Positions 26,501 to 41,500 of a DNA stretch of 64,000 nt are shown here, piece by piece. Source of the DNA: Tachypleus tridentatus (taxonomy: Eukaryota > Arthropoda > Merostomata > Xiphosura > Limulidae); the NCBI RefSeq assembly GCF_004210375.1, contig NC_134825.1, forward strand, positions 74,577,558 to 74,641,557. The letters are read 5' to 3'. Numbering within the stretch: the first letter of the stretch is position 1; each line of letters begins with the position of its first letter. The translations under genes and the position numbers were made by a program. The notes beneath the pieces were generated by a model. That model was not told the origin of the DNA. It saw only the letters and a program-made list of their open reading frames with translations, and did no database searches.

Positions 26501-29500
26501 ATTTCAATGTTTTGGTGCCTTTTAGATTCTGTGAACTTGTGATACAATTGTTGTTTAACATTATTTACCTACCAGATTTCTCTTGTGTTTAATAGTGTTT
26601 TAACCACTTCATCACCTATTTCCTTTGTCAGTACCATAGAGGTAATGTCAGTCGGTACTATAGAGGTCATGTCAGTTTTTTTTTACTTTCCTATGAGCCC
26701 GTCTAGGTTAACGGTGGCTCGGCATAGCCAGGTGATTAGGGCGCTCGACTCGTAATCTGATGGTCGTGGGTTAGAATCCCCGTCATACAAAACATGGTCG
26801 CTCTTTCAGTCTTGGAAGCGTAATAATATAACGGATAATCCCACTATTCGTTGAAAAACGAGTAACCCAAGGGATGGCGGTTGGTGGTGATAACTAATTG
26901 CCTTCCCTTTTGTTTTACACTAGTAAATTACGGATGGCTAGCGCAGATAACCCTTGAGTAGCTTTGTGCGAAATTGCAAAATAAACAAACTTTAACTGTG
27001 GGTTTATTGGTACGAGTATAGCAGGGAAGTACATGAAGGATTTATATTCATGGGATAATATATGAATCATTGCTGTGAAAAGCAGTTTTGTAGTATTCAG
27101 ACCATTGCTATTTCTAGAGGATCGGGGGGCATGATTCTATGAGACTGAATCCTGAGTCATTTTAACTACATATACTGCATACACACAACGTAATGTACTA
27201 ATTATTGTTGTTTGTTGTTAAGCACAAAGCTACACGAAGGGGTGTCTGTGCACCAGGGATATCGAAACCCGGTTTCTAGCGGTATAAATCCGCAGGCATA
27301 CCGCTGCGCCACTTGTGGTTTTACCGAAGTAAAAGAAGCAAGTTTTAATACATAAGTTGTAGATCTACATGCCATGAAAAAGTGGTCAGACCAAGGCCTG
27401 ACTGGTCTTACTGCTTCCTACGGCTGTGTGGATGATCGTAATTACATTTTATAGACATGTAAATTTCTTTTAATAGATGTTCCATTTGTAAACTTTGAAT
27501 TCGTGTTATAGAAAACAATTACAGTGGAACCCCTCTAAAGCAGCCACCTTCGGGACTGAGACAAACTGGCCTGATTAGAGGGGTTCCACTATACGTAATT
27601 AGGGATTATGTAAACAAAAAAAGGGACTGTGATTGAATGACTACTTTCCAGGGGTGACCGAATCTGAGGGGTGGCCCCTTAGAGGGGTTTCACTGTAAAC
27701 ATAATTACAAATATATACGGCCCGGAATGGCCAGTTGATTTAAGGCACTCGACTCGTAATCCGAGGGTCGCGGGTTCGAATCCCTGTCACACCAAACATG
27801 CTCACCCTTTCAGCTGTGGGGGCGTCATAATGTGACGGTCAATTCCATTATTCGTTGGTAAAAGAGTAGCCTAAGAGTCGGCGGTGGGTGGTGATGATTA
27901 GTTGCCTTCCCTCCAGTCTTACACTGCTAAATTAGGGACAACTAGCGCAGATAGCCTTTGTGTAGTTTTGTGCGAAGTTCAAAAACAAAGAAACAAATAT
28001 AGAAAAGCATGACGTGTAAGTTTAAATAGATAGATACACATGTACCTCTTCTTGTTCCTGCTTTACACGTTCTTCCTTCATTTTCTTAACCCCATGAATG
28101 TCTTTCGATTTCTTAAGTTCAGCTATCAGGTCGTTCTTTTTGTCTGTAATAGACTCGTTTTTTTGTAGAAGGATAGTTCGTCCTTAAAAAAATAAAATAT
28201 AAGACATATCGTAAATACTTAATTATAATAAACCACACGATACACACGAGAGGCAAAACATGAATAGCTACCATATAACATGAACCATACTACATACATG
28301 AGAAGCGACAGAACATAAATATTTACCACATAACATGAACCACACTATTTATACGAGAGGCGACAAAACATAAATATTTACTACATAACATAAACCACAC
28401 TATATACACGAGAGGCGACAGAACATGAATATCTACCGCATAATATGAACCACACTATATACACAAGAGGCAAGAAAACATACACATTTACCACATAACA
28501 TGAACCACACTATACACACGAAAGGCTACAGAACATGGATATTTACCATATAACATAAACCACGCGATATACACGAGAGGCGACAAGATACGGTTATACT
28601 TACTGCATAATATACACTCCACACTGTGCATGAGAAAAGGCTAAACACTGTTCTCTGCTTTATTTTGGTAAAAGTGGTAATACCCATACCAGCCATTCTG
28701 AGATTATTTAAACTAGATTACTTTCACATAACATACACCACACTGTTTGAAACATGTGTTACTGATGGACTTTTTAACTGACTTTTTATTTTGTTAATGA
28801 ATTTCTACTTAGTCCAGTCAGGTGGTTTGTACATCACTAAACTGAGTACTTGTATAATAATTTATCTCACAAAAATTCCCATAGAAGTAACACAGAGAGA
28901 GACATATGACAGCGAACACTCCAGAAGAAGCGACATTTGCAAAAAAAAGTAAAATAGCGTTCTATAGAATATTGAAACATGTGTACAGCACAAAAGAAGC
29001 ATAAAAGACACACATCCACGAAAGTGAAACTCCTGTTTTATGTAACAACAACATATCGAGAAATTATTTTCGATCTGTTGTTGTTGTACCTTTTGTCTAC
29101 TAAGAGTCGTTTGGTTCTCTTTCAGGTTAAGCACAAATCTATATTAAGCGATCTGTGCTCTGCCCATTACGAGCATCACAACCAGGTTTCTAACGCTGTA
29201 AGACTGAAGACATACCGTTGTTCCACTAGCGGATGTCTATTAGGTCATTTGGGATTATCTTCAGTTGCGTTCCCAGAGGCTCAGCGGACTTACAACGGTT
29301 TAAACGGGTTTCAGTACCAGTGGTGGTAAGAGTACATGTATTGTGTTGTTTTGCTGTTAATTACGAACAAAGATTTATCTTAAGCTTCAAATGATTAATG
29401 GGGAGAAGATATAAACTATCTGTATTTTGCCCACCGCAGGTATAAAAACTCGATTTTAGAGGTATAAGCCATCATAAGTCTTGTTGTTGAGCCACTGAAA

Positions 29501-32500
29501 GGGTACAGTGATTGAGTGGACAACACATGTTTTGTTGTTTGATATTATAATTGATAAAAAAATATAAACATTTGAGACGACGACAATAAAATGTTTAGGC
29601 TTATCATCGTACGAAAACAAAATACTTTTAACTCGTATTTCCAGCAATATTAGTACAGGAAAAGAAGAAAACGGCTTGTCAGTGCGTACGTGCGGTTCTT
29701 CTGGGAAATGCCCTTGATGTCAACGTGAATGTAACGGTTTAGACCCGATGTCAAAAAGTAGGTGGGAAACAGTCACAGAGCAAATAAGAGGCATGAAGAA
29801 AGAAAAAAAAAAAGGAAGGACTGATTACACTATTCCACTGGAGATAGTAGGAAAAAATCTAGCGATATTTCTGAGGATCCCTTGTATTTCGTGACACCGA
29901 AGAAATGGCACAGGTCATCCAAGAACTCAAGTGTGAAAGCAAAGTGTTGTTGTAGTAGTCCAACAGGGCGCAAGAACGATATCTATTCATTTCAATAGTT
30001 CTTTGGTATCGAATTCGATTTCAAACTTTCCAAATGAAGAAGCTCGACTGAAGTTATCAAGTTTCAGTGCTCTTGACAAGAACAATTGATTACTTGTGTT
30101 CTGCATGACTGTATTAAGAATTCTATACACCATGTTACTTCCAGGAGATACAGGTGGTCTTATGGACGTGGTTGGAAACATCTGTAAGAAATCTGATGAT
30201 ACAAAACTATTGTCATCTGCCAACGATGTGCAACAAATTCTACCACAGAAAAGTTACAATTACACTGATATGTTAGTTAATTACATTCAAAGAAGTGAAA
30301 GAGAGACTGAAGATTGGAGAATAAGTCTTTAAGATGAAGTAAGGACTTTCAAGGTAGGGTTTATAGTTCTCTTTAATATATTTTTGTTAGAGTGGAGGTT
30401 TGGAGTTAATTAGCTAAAATGTTATGGTGATTTTATTTCTACTTTAAAATGTAAGGGTAACGTCCTTCCCACAACTGGCCATAGACAGTGAAAGGCACTA
30501 GAAATTGAGATGTTGTGGATGTAGGCGCACTCAGCTTCGTACCCTTACTTGGTTTTTATGCATTTATTTGATTTTCATACTCGTATTTGATTTTCCACAA
30601 TGGCTGACTAGATTCACAGTAGAGTTTGAATTTTGTCCGATAGAGGAGATATCCCTAATGCATTTGGATGCTATGGCCACATAAATTATCCGCTATAACA
30701 ATACGTTGATAATTTGAATAGAGAATGGTAGTGTGATATTTAATTCACTATTATTTTATAATGCTGATTCAATTGCTTATTAACAATTCATGTAATCAAT
30801 AGTTTTAAAGATATATATATACATACACATATATGCTATTATGATATTTCTGAGTACAATTTTTTAAAAGAGGTAAGAATTCATTGTTCTTCTCCTATAA
30901 TGTGCTTTTTTACAAATTAAAGTTAAGCCTTATATTGTACATTTGTGAGGAAATGAACACATTTTCATGTAGCTGTAAATGTTCTGTACCAATACACTTT
31001 TAACTCTTTCCTGTGCTCTTTCTATAAACTACTCCTGTTAAAGAAGCTTACCTGTATTTGTTGGTTTATCAGTTTTTTTTAAATTAACCGACTGTAGTGC
31101 TTCTTTTGTCACACTGAAATTCGGCCGAGGAAGCGGGACTGCAAGAGGTCCTTCAGGTGGCGGAGGAATTTGTGGTACAACTTCATTGCCATTTGTATTG
31201 AATTCATCACATGTAGCGTCTACATTAGCGTTGTTCTTTGTGACGTCACGAAGCTCTTCTAATTCAGACTGTGCGAGACTACTTTTTAAAACGGTTTCAG
31301 TAACCACAGACAATAAGCTGCTGCCTTCTAACTCATTTTTGAAATCATTTTTATCGGAATTTGCGAGAACCTTTTTAGGTATTTTCCCCATTTTCGGAAT
31401 GGGAAAAGAGGGGGCAGTTTTGTTAGCTAATTTCTTTAGATATTCCGAAGGCTTGATATTAGTGTCTGAATTCGGGAGTGATTCAAACTGGGGTGGGATG
31501 AACCCTGCTTGTATTTTCTGAGATGATATTTTAGACGATTTTTGTTTTAAAGTATCTTTTTCGTCCAATACACTGTCCTGGGTATTGTTCATAGCTTCAC
31601 TGTTGTCTTCGTCATTAATAGTTTCTTTACCAGGAGGTAACAGTTCGTATGATACGTTAATTTCATTCCCGGAAGTAACATCTGATTCTAGTTTACTAGA
31701 AATACTTGCAGAATTGTTTTGACTGTCAAGACTGTCTTTGTTTAAAGGTAATGGAATGGATGGAGGCAGTGGTGGAGGAAACACTAGAGGTGAAGATAAG
31801 GAAACTGGTACCGAAAGTGTCCTTCCTGCTAGTTCTTTATAATTTCTTCTTTCAGGCGATCCTTTTAAACTTTCTTCAATATCTATAGGTAAACTTTTCT
31901 TTTCTTCTAAGACAGGTTTTACTTTGGTTTCTACTTGAGAATTATTTATTTGTATATTTTCTTCCTCAGGTTTGGGCGAATCAGTGGCATTCGTTGAAGC
32001 TGCAAAGGAAACGTTGGCATTTGAAGAACCTTCAAGAACCTCAGTATTATTTTCCTCGTTCGAATGCTGTGGTACAATTAGAGATCCATTATCATTAACC
32101 TTCATTTTTCCAGAATTTCTATCAAAACATTTTTCTGGATCATTGTCTTTTTTCGGTTCCGTAGGATCACCGGAAAAAACAGCTTCGTCATCATCTTCTG
32201 GGCCGTCGTCTTCAACTTCTTGGTAAATTCCTTCATCTGTACTTGTGCTACAAATTTCAGACGAAGTCAATGATTGCTCTCGTGAAACAAATGGGTTCTC
32301 GGAAGAACCTTCAAGTGGCTCTTGTCTTCTATTAGAATGCGCATGTGCTACAGGGTCATCGTAATCTGGAACCGGATCACTAACGTCAGACGTATTCACG
32401 ACATCATCCGAAGTTGGTTGGTGGATTTCTACAGTCACTGTTTCAACAAAAACAAAATGTGTAAGTATGTATAGAGATGTAAAACTATAGGCAAATTTTT

Positions 32501-35500
32501 AAACTTATGCAAATCAAGCATTTTTAAAATTAAGTATTTAGTCTTAATTGTACAAATCATTGAAATATAGAAAAATAGTCTGTTAAATTATAAGACGTTT
32601 GACAACTTCACGTATGATTAGTTTCACTATCAGTGATTAAAATTTAATTTACGATATACATTTATTAAAATTAACTATACACTAGATACGAAATAATAAT
32701 CAATACACGAGTCAAAGACTTTATTTCTATTTTGTATGAAATCAACTCAAAATTGTGTCTAATATTAATGGTATGAAATTTAAAATGTTATGTGGAAATG
32801 TCGCTTTATCTCAAGGCTTATTACCTGTTTTACATAGTAAACGTAATCTATACATTTTATTTATGATTATATCAACAATTCTTCCAACAAATTATTTTCT
32901 ATTTTAGTTCAACGAAATTTATGAATTATTTTAAACCAACATGTTCAGGTTCTGTACCAGATCAAAAGTGTTTGCATTACTATAGGTTTTTAACAGTAGA
33001 AACTTGGACTCCTTTAACTGTCGATTTATGTCAAACAATGTATGTTCCAAACACAGCATAACTAATATTTAAAGCAAGGATAATGATTATAAATCATGTT
33101 GATTATGACCTTAGATGCTGAGAAAAGCATCATACCGACTCTAGTAGTAACACTACACAACGATTTGGGATTTGAAACTGAAGTATCCGTACTTGATGGT
33201 TGTTTATCACCAGATTGCGCTTCGAACAGTTTTTTGACCCGATCATCAGAAGTCATGTTGGATTCATGTAGATAGAAAGGCTGTTGTTTAGTTTCATTTA
33301 GGCTTCCTGGGAATAGTTCTTTATAGCTATCCATGCGAGAGCTTCGAGAACTTTCATCGCTGGCTGTTCTCTGGTGTCTTCTCTTATTGTTCAAAGTAAT
33401 GTCTGCCGTTTGTCTTTGATGTGAGCATTGGTTTCGGCGGTGGTAATGTCCATGGTGACGATGAGGCTTGTAGCAATCTTTTGCATGTGGACAACAAGCA
33501 TTACAACTTCTTGAATGACTCAGAGGATGGTGGTGATCAAAGCTTTGTGGAACACTTTCTTGGACAGATTGGCTACTTCCAGTAACGTCTGATTGATAAT
33601 CGTCAGACCAAGAGGTGGTTTCTTCTGATGTTGTAGATCGACATGAGCAACTGTCAGAGCTCTGTTAAGAAGACATAACGAAAAATTACCAATTAACAAG
33701 CATAGCAGCATGAATGTTTATTGGTATAAGAGTTTTTCAAATAAATAAGATCAGTATAAACAAAAATAGTCTCAAACACAGATTTTTTTCAATAAACTGT
33801 TAATTTTTGGAGATTACTCTGTAAGAAAGTAATTGCGAACTTAAAATCATGTAACATAAGTCTAGTTTAACTTTTAACATGTCTGTTTTTTGCTTAAGCG
33901 TAAAGATGGTGCACAATGATGTACCCACTCATGATTCGTTATCCAAATTTTAGCTTGTGAGCCCTCATCGCTGAGCTAAGTGTGTATGTGCGTGAAGTAT
34001 TACATTTTAGAAAGTGTAATGATTTGTGTTCAGTAACTTGTAAATGTAAAATTAACAGCGAAGAAAATATGTGTCTAAAATATCTTCTCGCTAAAGTATA
34101 TAACAAAATCCTCTTCTAATTGAACCCTCAAGTTACACATTACTTTTCCAGATATGCTTCATATTCTATAACTGATATTTGATTCCATATCAATGTTTAA
34201 AACACTGTTTTATTTACCTTCTCTCTCAATGTGTGTATATAAATGTATACTTAAGGATACTTACCTTTCTTACGTGTGCAGTAGAAGGACGTTTGTAATG
34301 TAACTGGACTTGACAGGATGAGCAGGAACGCTGGACAGGTACTGGTAGTAGTCCAGCAGAAGTCAGTGTTACTGTCATATCCACCTGGCGACGAGGGTCT
34401 GAAGCATGTGCCGCTAAAAGAGCAAGACACTGAAAAACAAAATGAATAGGTTGGCACGTAACTAAAATTTTATATCAACCTGTATTTTAATATTAGTTAA
34501 TCTATTGAAAGTTGGTATCATAAATTATGTAATTAATTGACGAATAAGGATTATAGACCGGCAAGTATAACTGCACAGTTATAAAGTGAAATGTTAATTT
34601 CCTGTATGAAACAGTATTCATACTATCTCTTAAAACCTGTAACTAGTTAAACCGTTTGTTTACAAAGCTCTTATTGCCTGATATATATATCATTCCTGAT
34701 AATGACTGCGGAAAGCTACAAAAACATGAATAATCAATTTTAATGTTTTATTGTGTAGTACATTGTTTTTACTTTTTATTTACTGTTTGTTATTCATAAG
34801 CTGATTTAATATAATTTTTAGATATTATATCATTTTATAGGTTTTTTGTTAAGCATATAGATACATACCTCTAAGTGTTCATTTTCTGCTGCATCATTCA
34901 GAGGACTTTTCCCGAATTTATCTAATAATATTCGACCACCATGTCTTAGAATCCATCGCAAAGTATCAATGTGTCCTCTACTGGCAGCAAAGTGAATTGG
35001 AGTAGCCCCATCCTTGTCTTGTAAGTTGGGATCCACACCTTGTTCTTCAACCTATGGGTAAAGGATAGTAAGCTCAGAGGAATAAAGTTTGGGCTCACAA
35101 TAACATTGTATAGCTACCCATTTTAAATATACAGGATGTCTAAAGAGTGTGAACCCACAGGGAGAATAGACAGTATATTCTTAAAGTTAAACAGCCACAT
35201 TTATAATGTCAGTTGTACGTATTTCAGGAGAGAAAATACTCTGATGACACAGTATACCAAAAATTGATATGCGTATGGTTGTTAGTGGTATGCAGTTTGA
35301 CTAATATATAAATTATATATAAGTTGTATTTTTTCCTATAGGTCTAGACTTCTAGAACACCCTGTAAATGCTCAGTAGAACCACTGAAAAAATCAACTTA
35401 CCATCCATTTCAGACACTTTAATGCTCCCATCTGGGCAGAGGCATGGATTGGTGCCATACCATCGACTGCTCGCAGCGAGAGGGAGCCACCAGCGGAGAC

Positions 35501-38500
35501 TACTAAGTACTTAAGTACATCCAGGTGTCCTTCCTGAGCTGCTAAGTACACGGGCGTTACGTTATTCTCCATCTGAGCATTAGCACTGAAAAAAAGGCGA
35601 TATTTTTATTACGTAAAGATATAAAAAAGTGCCTTTTCCGTTTTTTATCATTACGTTGAATATGACTTTATTTTTGGGTGATATAACGTTTTTTGAATAA
35701 TGTGTTCCCTTTTGGAGAAAGTTAACTTAGGAGTAAAAACACAAAACTACAACACGAGTATCGCCTATATCATGAAAGTTTTTGTTAAACAGTATATTTT
35801 TCTAATAAATTTGAAAAATATGAATTATGAGGCCAGATCGTCAGAGTTCAATTGATTAATTATGTTTTATTACTTTTATGATCAATTCAAGTTATGCACA
35901 TGTTAGTCAAAACAAATTATGAATTACTTTTGAATTTTCGCGCAGAACTACACGAAGGCCATCTGCGCTAGCCGTCCCTAATTTAGCAGTGTGAGATTAT
36001 AAGGAAGGCAGTTAGTTATCACCACACACCGTTAACTCTTGAGCAACTCTTTTATCAACGAATAGTGGGATTAATCATAACTTTATAACGTCCACGTCGC
36101 TGAAAGGCCGAGCATGGTTGGTGTGATAGGGATTCGAAACAGCTGGTTACAAGCTGAGCGCCTCTGACCACCTGGCCATGCGAGGCCTAGTTAACAAACT
36201 CTGAAATATGAAACGTTAAAGCAACTTAACCCTTCATTCTTAAAGGAAATACTCACTTTGTATTCTTTCTAAATTGTTATTAAATTGAGTATTTTTGAGC
36301 TAAGTGATTGTTTAACGCTTTACTTAAATCTACCAACAAGTTTTGATTTGCAAATTCAGATTTATTATCTAAAAATACTTTAAGATTTGTCAAATTCATT
36401 ATTCCAGACATTTTTAGCTAAAAATTGGTAAGCAATACTGAAGATAATATTTACAGTTTAAACAACCAGTACCATGTAATACCCAGCCCAACTGTTACCG
36501 CAATGTTTATTGTTAGGAACTGTATTGTATAGTGTTATCATTAAATTTTCTTCTATTTGTGATATAAAAATTTAGAACAGCTTTAGACTGTGTAAGTTTG
36601 ATTATATTTAGTTCAGCTAACTGCATTAGTACACTCATGAGTTAACCGTAAATTAATGGTGTTTTTTTTTTTTTGAGAAAACAACAAAAACAATAGCGCC
36701 AGGTAAGAGATAATTAAATGTTTAACATGTGCTAGTTTTGTTAAGTGTAAAGCTGTACAATGGGCTCTCTGTAACGTATGCCCATCACAGGGCATAAAAG
36801 CTTCGAATTTCAGCTAAACCACCGGGAGACAAACTTTTAGTGTGACTTATTCAGTTAGTTTGTTAATGAATAGTTTGTTTGTTTGTTGTTAGAAACAAAA
36901 ACACACAATAGACTTTTTATGCTATACCCATCACGGGTATCAAAACCTGATTTTTAGCATCATAAGTCTAGAGACTTGCCGCTAAGCCAGTGGGAAGCTA
37001 CAAGAAACAATATAAGAAAATGACGATTCTATTATAATAACTTCCAGGCGAATCCAAACATCATAAAGCCGAGGAAAACAGCAAAAACGTAATTGCTTTT
37101 TCAACCGTTAGTCGTAACTAAATAATTTCAGTTGCCTTTCTAGTTCTATTTCAGACCAACTCAATATTCAGATGCATAAAAATATTATAAAGTCTAGAGC
37201 AACAATAGAAATCCAATTGTTTTTTAGCTGTTAGTCGCTGCTAAATAATTTCAGTTGTCTTCCTGATTCGGGTTTAGACCGAATAGTTAGTATTATTAGT
37301 TGTTATAAGATGAAGCAATTAAGTCTTCCCTTTAAAAGTGAACGACCTGAAGACAAGGATCAGTGACGTTACGCACTAGATCACATAATAACATATCGAT
37401 ACTTTTTCAAGGTAAAACATTACTTGTTGACACATAATAATATGAATTTTGAGTTTTAATTCATGATGATGTGTTTAGTGAAGCAAAACACGAATGAAGG
37501 GCGAAAAGATAATTTGGTGCTCACTGGCAATGATTGTCAGCGAGAGATAGATTATCATTGTCAATGGTAGATGATGTCTGTAGGATGGGTCGTTACTTTA
37601 TCATTTGGGTCAGTATCTCTAAAATGGTGCACACAAACAGATCTGCAAATAAATAGACTCGGGCTTTAAAATAAGCATTTTCAACCGCTCATAAATAACA
37701 ACAGACACCTGTAAGTTATTTCCTTGTATGCAACAGTTCGCAGTGTAGTACATTCGGTAATTTTATGACCATTTTGGATAGTTATTTTCTATCAATGTCG
37801 TGATGTTTCAGATTATTTTTCTAAATTATTCATTTATTACCATGTTAAAGGCTAAAAGTTTTATGTTAATATTTAATATTTATTTTCATAACTATGTTCT
37901 CAAACATGGTTGATAGACATCGAATGGCTGAGTGCATTACTTGTGCTTATGGAACTTTTTCTTTCATTTGTCAATAGAAACACCTTGAATTTTCTTAAAT
38001 ATTGAACGATCGAAATATAAACAAGCCTGTTAAGTGATTTGTGATGATAACTATTTTGGGTGTGTATACATACAAAACTGAAAATTTACTCTTTAGCCTT
38101 TTGTAATGTAGCTCGATCTAGATAGAATACTAAATTTCTTTGGAACACTTATTATTGATGTTCTAGAAGAAATGAAGTCAACTCATTATTATGTTGGGTT
38201 TGCTTTCTTTTTTGTTGCAGCTAATTGTACGCTGTTTGAGTTGCTTTTGTCCTGAAACAAACAAATAACAACAAATGTCCAGCATTCCACTTAACGACAG
38301 ATTATGTTTGATATCAGTAACAAAGAATCTCTTGGATTACAAGTCATTATAACACAAAACAGACAACTGTATTTTAAAGGGGAGCGTATGATGCTGGAAT
38401 AATCTTTAGGACTAAGTAGTTTATAAACTAATTCAATTAATATTTATTTTTTCTTAAGTCTGGTTTCATAGATGTAGCGCATTAGGTCAGTTACTCTGTG

Positions 38501-41500
38501 TCTGGTCAATGACTCACTTAATCCAACTTTACAGCTCACCAGGCTGTCAGATATCTGGCGATATCTTTGTTTAGAAGCCGTCATCTTCTGTGTTTTGGAG
38601 TGAAGACGGCTTTCCCTTTATTTAAAGCTCTTCTTTACACCTTCAGTATGATACGTAAGATACTAGAGAGCACCAACCCTTCCATTTCGATTTGTGTGTT
38701 TCGCAAAAGCTGAGTTTAAGTTAACGAGAAAAAATATTACCTGTACAATTGATTGAAAGAAATATTTCCAAAAATGTGGGCCCCAGCTGGTACAGCGGTA
38801 AGCTTACGGATTTACAACGCTAAAATCAAGGGTTCGATTCCTCTTGATGAACTCAGCAGATAGCCTGATGTGTTTATTTGTTTTGTTTTGTTTTATTTCG
38901 CACAAAGCTACTCGAGGGCTATCTGTGCTAGCCGTCCCTAATTTAGCAGCGTAAGACTAAAGGAAGGCAGCTAGTCATCACCACCCACCACCAACTCTTG
39001 AGCTACTCGTTTTCGAACGAATAGTGGAATTGACCGTCACATTATAACGCCCCCACGGCTGAAAGGGCGACCATGCTTGGTGCGACCGGGATTCGAACCC
39101 GCGACCCTCAGATTACGAGTCGAACACCTTAACCCACCTGGCCCGCCTGATGTGACTTTGCTATGAGAAAACGCACATGCAAAAATGTGAAAATTATTTT
39201 CTAGTATTGAATGTGTGACTTCATTCTATTGAATCTGAAAAAGAAATAGTTACTACTCTTGTGAAATAAATAATTATAGAATATACTCGACAACAACACA
39301 TTACCTTTCATATTTGTATAGATACTATTCCTTAAATCTGCGGTTTTACTCATATTTTAATTTCTTTTTAACCATTAAAACCCAACAACAGATAAACAAT
39401 TAAATACTGAAGAAAATTTACAACCAAAAAAGACTGCAATATATATAATACATTATGTAGGTGACAGTTGCTGTCTGTTCAGACCTCGTTGTTCAGAGAG
39501 ATAAACGTTAAATTCGCGCGCAAAACTATTCGAAAACTATTTGCGCTAGCTGTTCCTAATTTTGAAATGATAAACTGGACGGAAGACAGATAGTCAACAC
39601 CAACCACCACCGTCTATAGGGTTACTCTTTACCAACGAACAATGGGATTGACCATTAAATTGTAACACCTCAACGGCTAAATGGGCAAACATGTTTTGCG
39701 AAGAATTTCGATCTGACAACCCACAGGTCACGAGCCTAGCGCACTTAACCACCAGGACACACGCCAGGCCCTAGGAGCAATCGGACTGAATCATGCCTGT
39801 TATATATATTTCTAACATAAAAACTTCGGTGAATAAGACATCATTTTTTGAACACAGAGGAAATAAACAAGTTACAGCCAGCTACTATAGTGTGACAAAG
39901 TTCTGTTTTATACAGGATTTCCTGAATTCCAGAACACTAAATAATACACCAAATTCCTGTAGCTGAAATTACATTCCATTACTGTGTGCAATAAATATGG
40001 TAGAGAAGGAAGATTAACTTATTTTGAAATATGTTCCACCTTTGTGCAGACGCGGCATCAGTTCGCAACTGAGCCAATAATGCTTCACATATCTAGTCAT
40101 GATTTAGTTATAATTTATAAACTATACTTACTTTTTCCATTAAGCAAAGCCTAGCTAATAAATAAAAACACTTGTCTATTTTTGCCACTAAATACAAATA
40201 CATACAGAAAGGAGAATTCTAAGACTGATTTGTTTTGAATTTCGTGCAAAGCTACACGAGGGCTATCTGCGCTAGCCGTCCATAATTTTGCAGTGTAAGA
40301 CTAGAGAGAAAGCAGCTAGTCATCACTACCCACCGCCAACTCATGGACTACTCTTTTACCTACGAATAGTGGGATTAACCATAACATTATAACGCCTCCA
40401 AGGCTGAAAGGGCGAGAATGTTTGGTGTGACGGGGATTCGAACCCGCAACCATCAGGTTACAAGTCGAGTGCCTTAACCACCTGGCTATGCCGGGCCTTC
40501 TGAGATTGATTCATCAATATAAAATGTACAGCGAAAGAAAAAAAAAAGAGAGACAATAACATCAATTTGATACTAATTTTCTAATGCGTGTAAATAAATA
40601 AGTTATTTTAAATATGAAAATACTTATATTAGGGCAATATTTAAAAGGCGCCGTTTTATTCATTGTAGAAAAAATAGAAGCAGCCAACACAACTAGTTTA
40701 ATTCAAATTGTATGTCAAGTGCGCATGGTGATTGAAACATCATTTTTCACCACAAGGTCGTTGGAGTTAATATGTATTATAAACTGCATAACTTATGACG
40801 CAATGTTTAGAACATTCGACAACATTCAGCCAGAGGACCAGTGTATTGCTAGATTCAGAACAGAGATCATACGGTATTGTGCCTTGTTGTCCGCAAAACA
40901 TTTTTGTTTTGAAGTGGATATGTTTTTCATCTTAAACTGCGTGATATAGGACACTAATTAAACAGGTAAAGCTATTTAAACCAGGTGACCTAGAGCACTA
41001 TTAAACACGTAGTTATTTAAGTCACGGGACATACAGCACTAATTAAATGTAAAATTAATTAATTAGTAATTAGTGTTGAAGGTTTACATTTTAAAAACAA
41101 AACCAAAAAATACTGTTATGGAGATTCAGCGAAAATTGGAAAATTTATTGAGTTTTTCTACTCATTCCCAGCCAAGGCACTGGTTTTGTTTACAAATATA
41201 CTAAAACAAACCATATCGAACACCCTGGATAACATCCTGTATCTGCTATTAATACTTCGTAAGGTTACTCGTTCTTCATAAAGTCGATGTTCTAAGTCTC
41301 GTGCTGCCCTTGAAACTATTTACTCTATAGATGCTCGTGCTCATTCTGACGGCCATGATTACGCTTTGTTGCTCGACATCACTGCTCAACTACCTGTACG
41401 CTATTTTTCAGGAGGGGATCTCACCCGGACTTGAGATCCCAGAAACTCATTGTGTTAATCTTCCTATTTGAATATTCTTGTCATGCATGGCTAACACGTA

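Noticed and set aside
28979-29329. 116-codon plus frame
   Set aside because: Runs through two SINE remnants; not a gene.
40614-40949. 111-codon plus frame
   Set aside because: Hydrophobic AT-driven composition, no motif, antisense within an espin intron.
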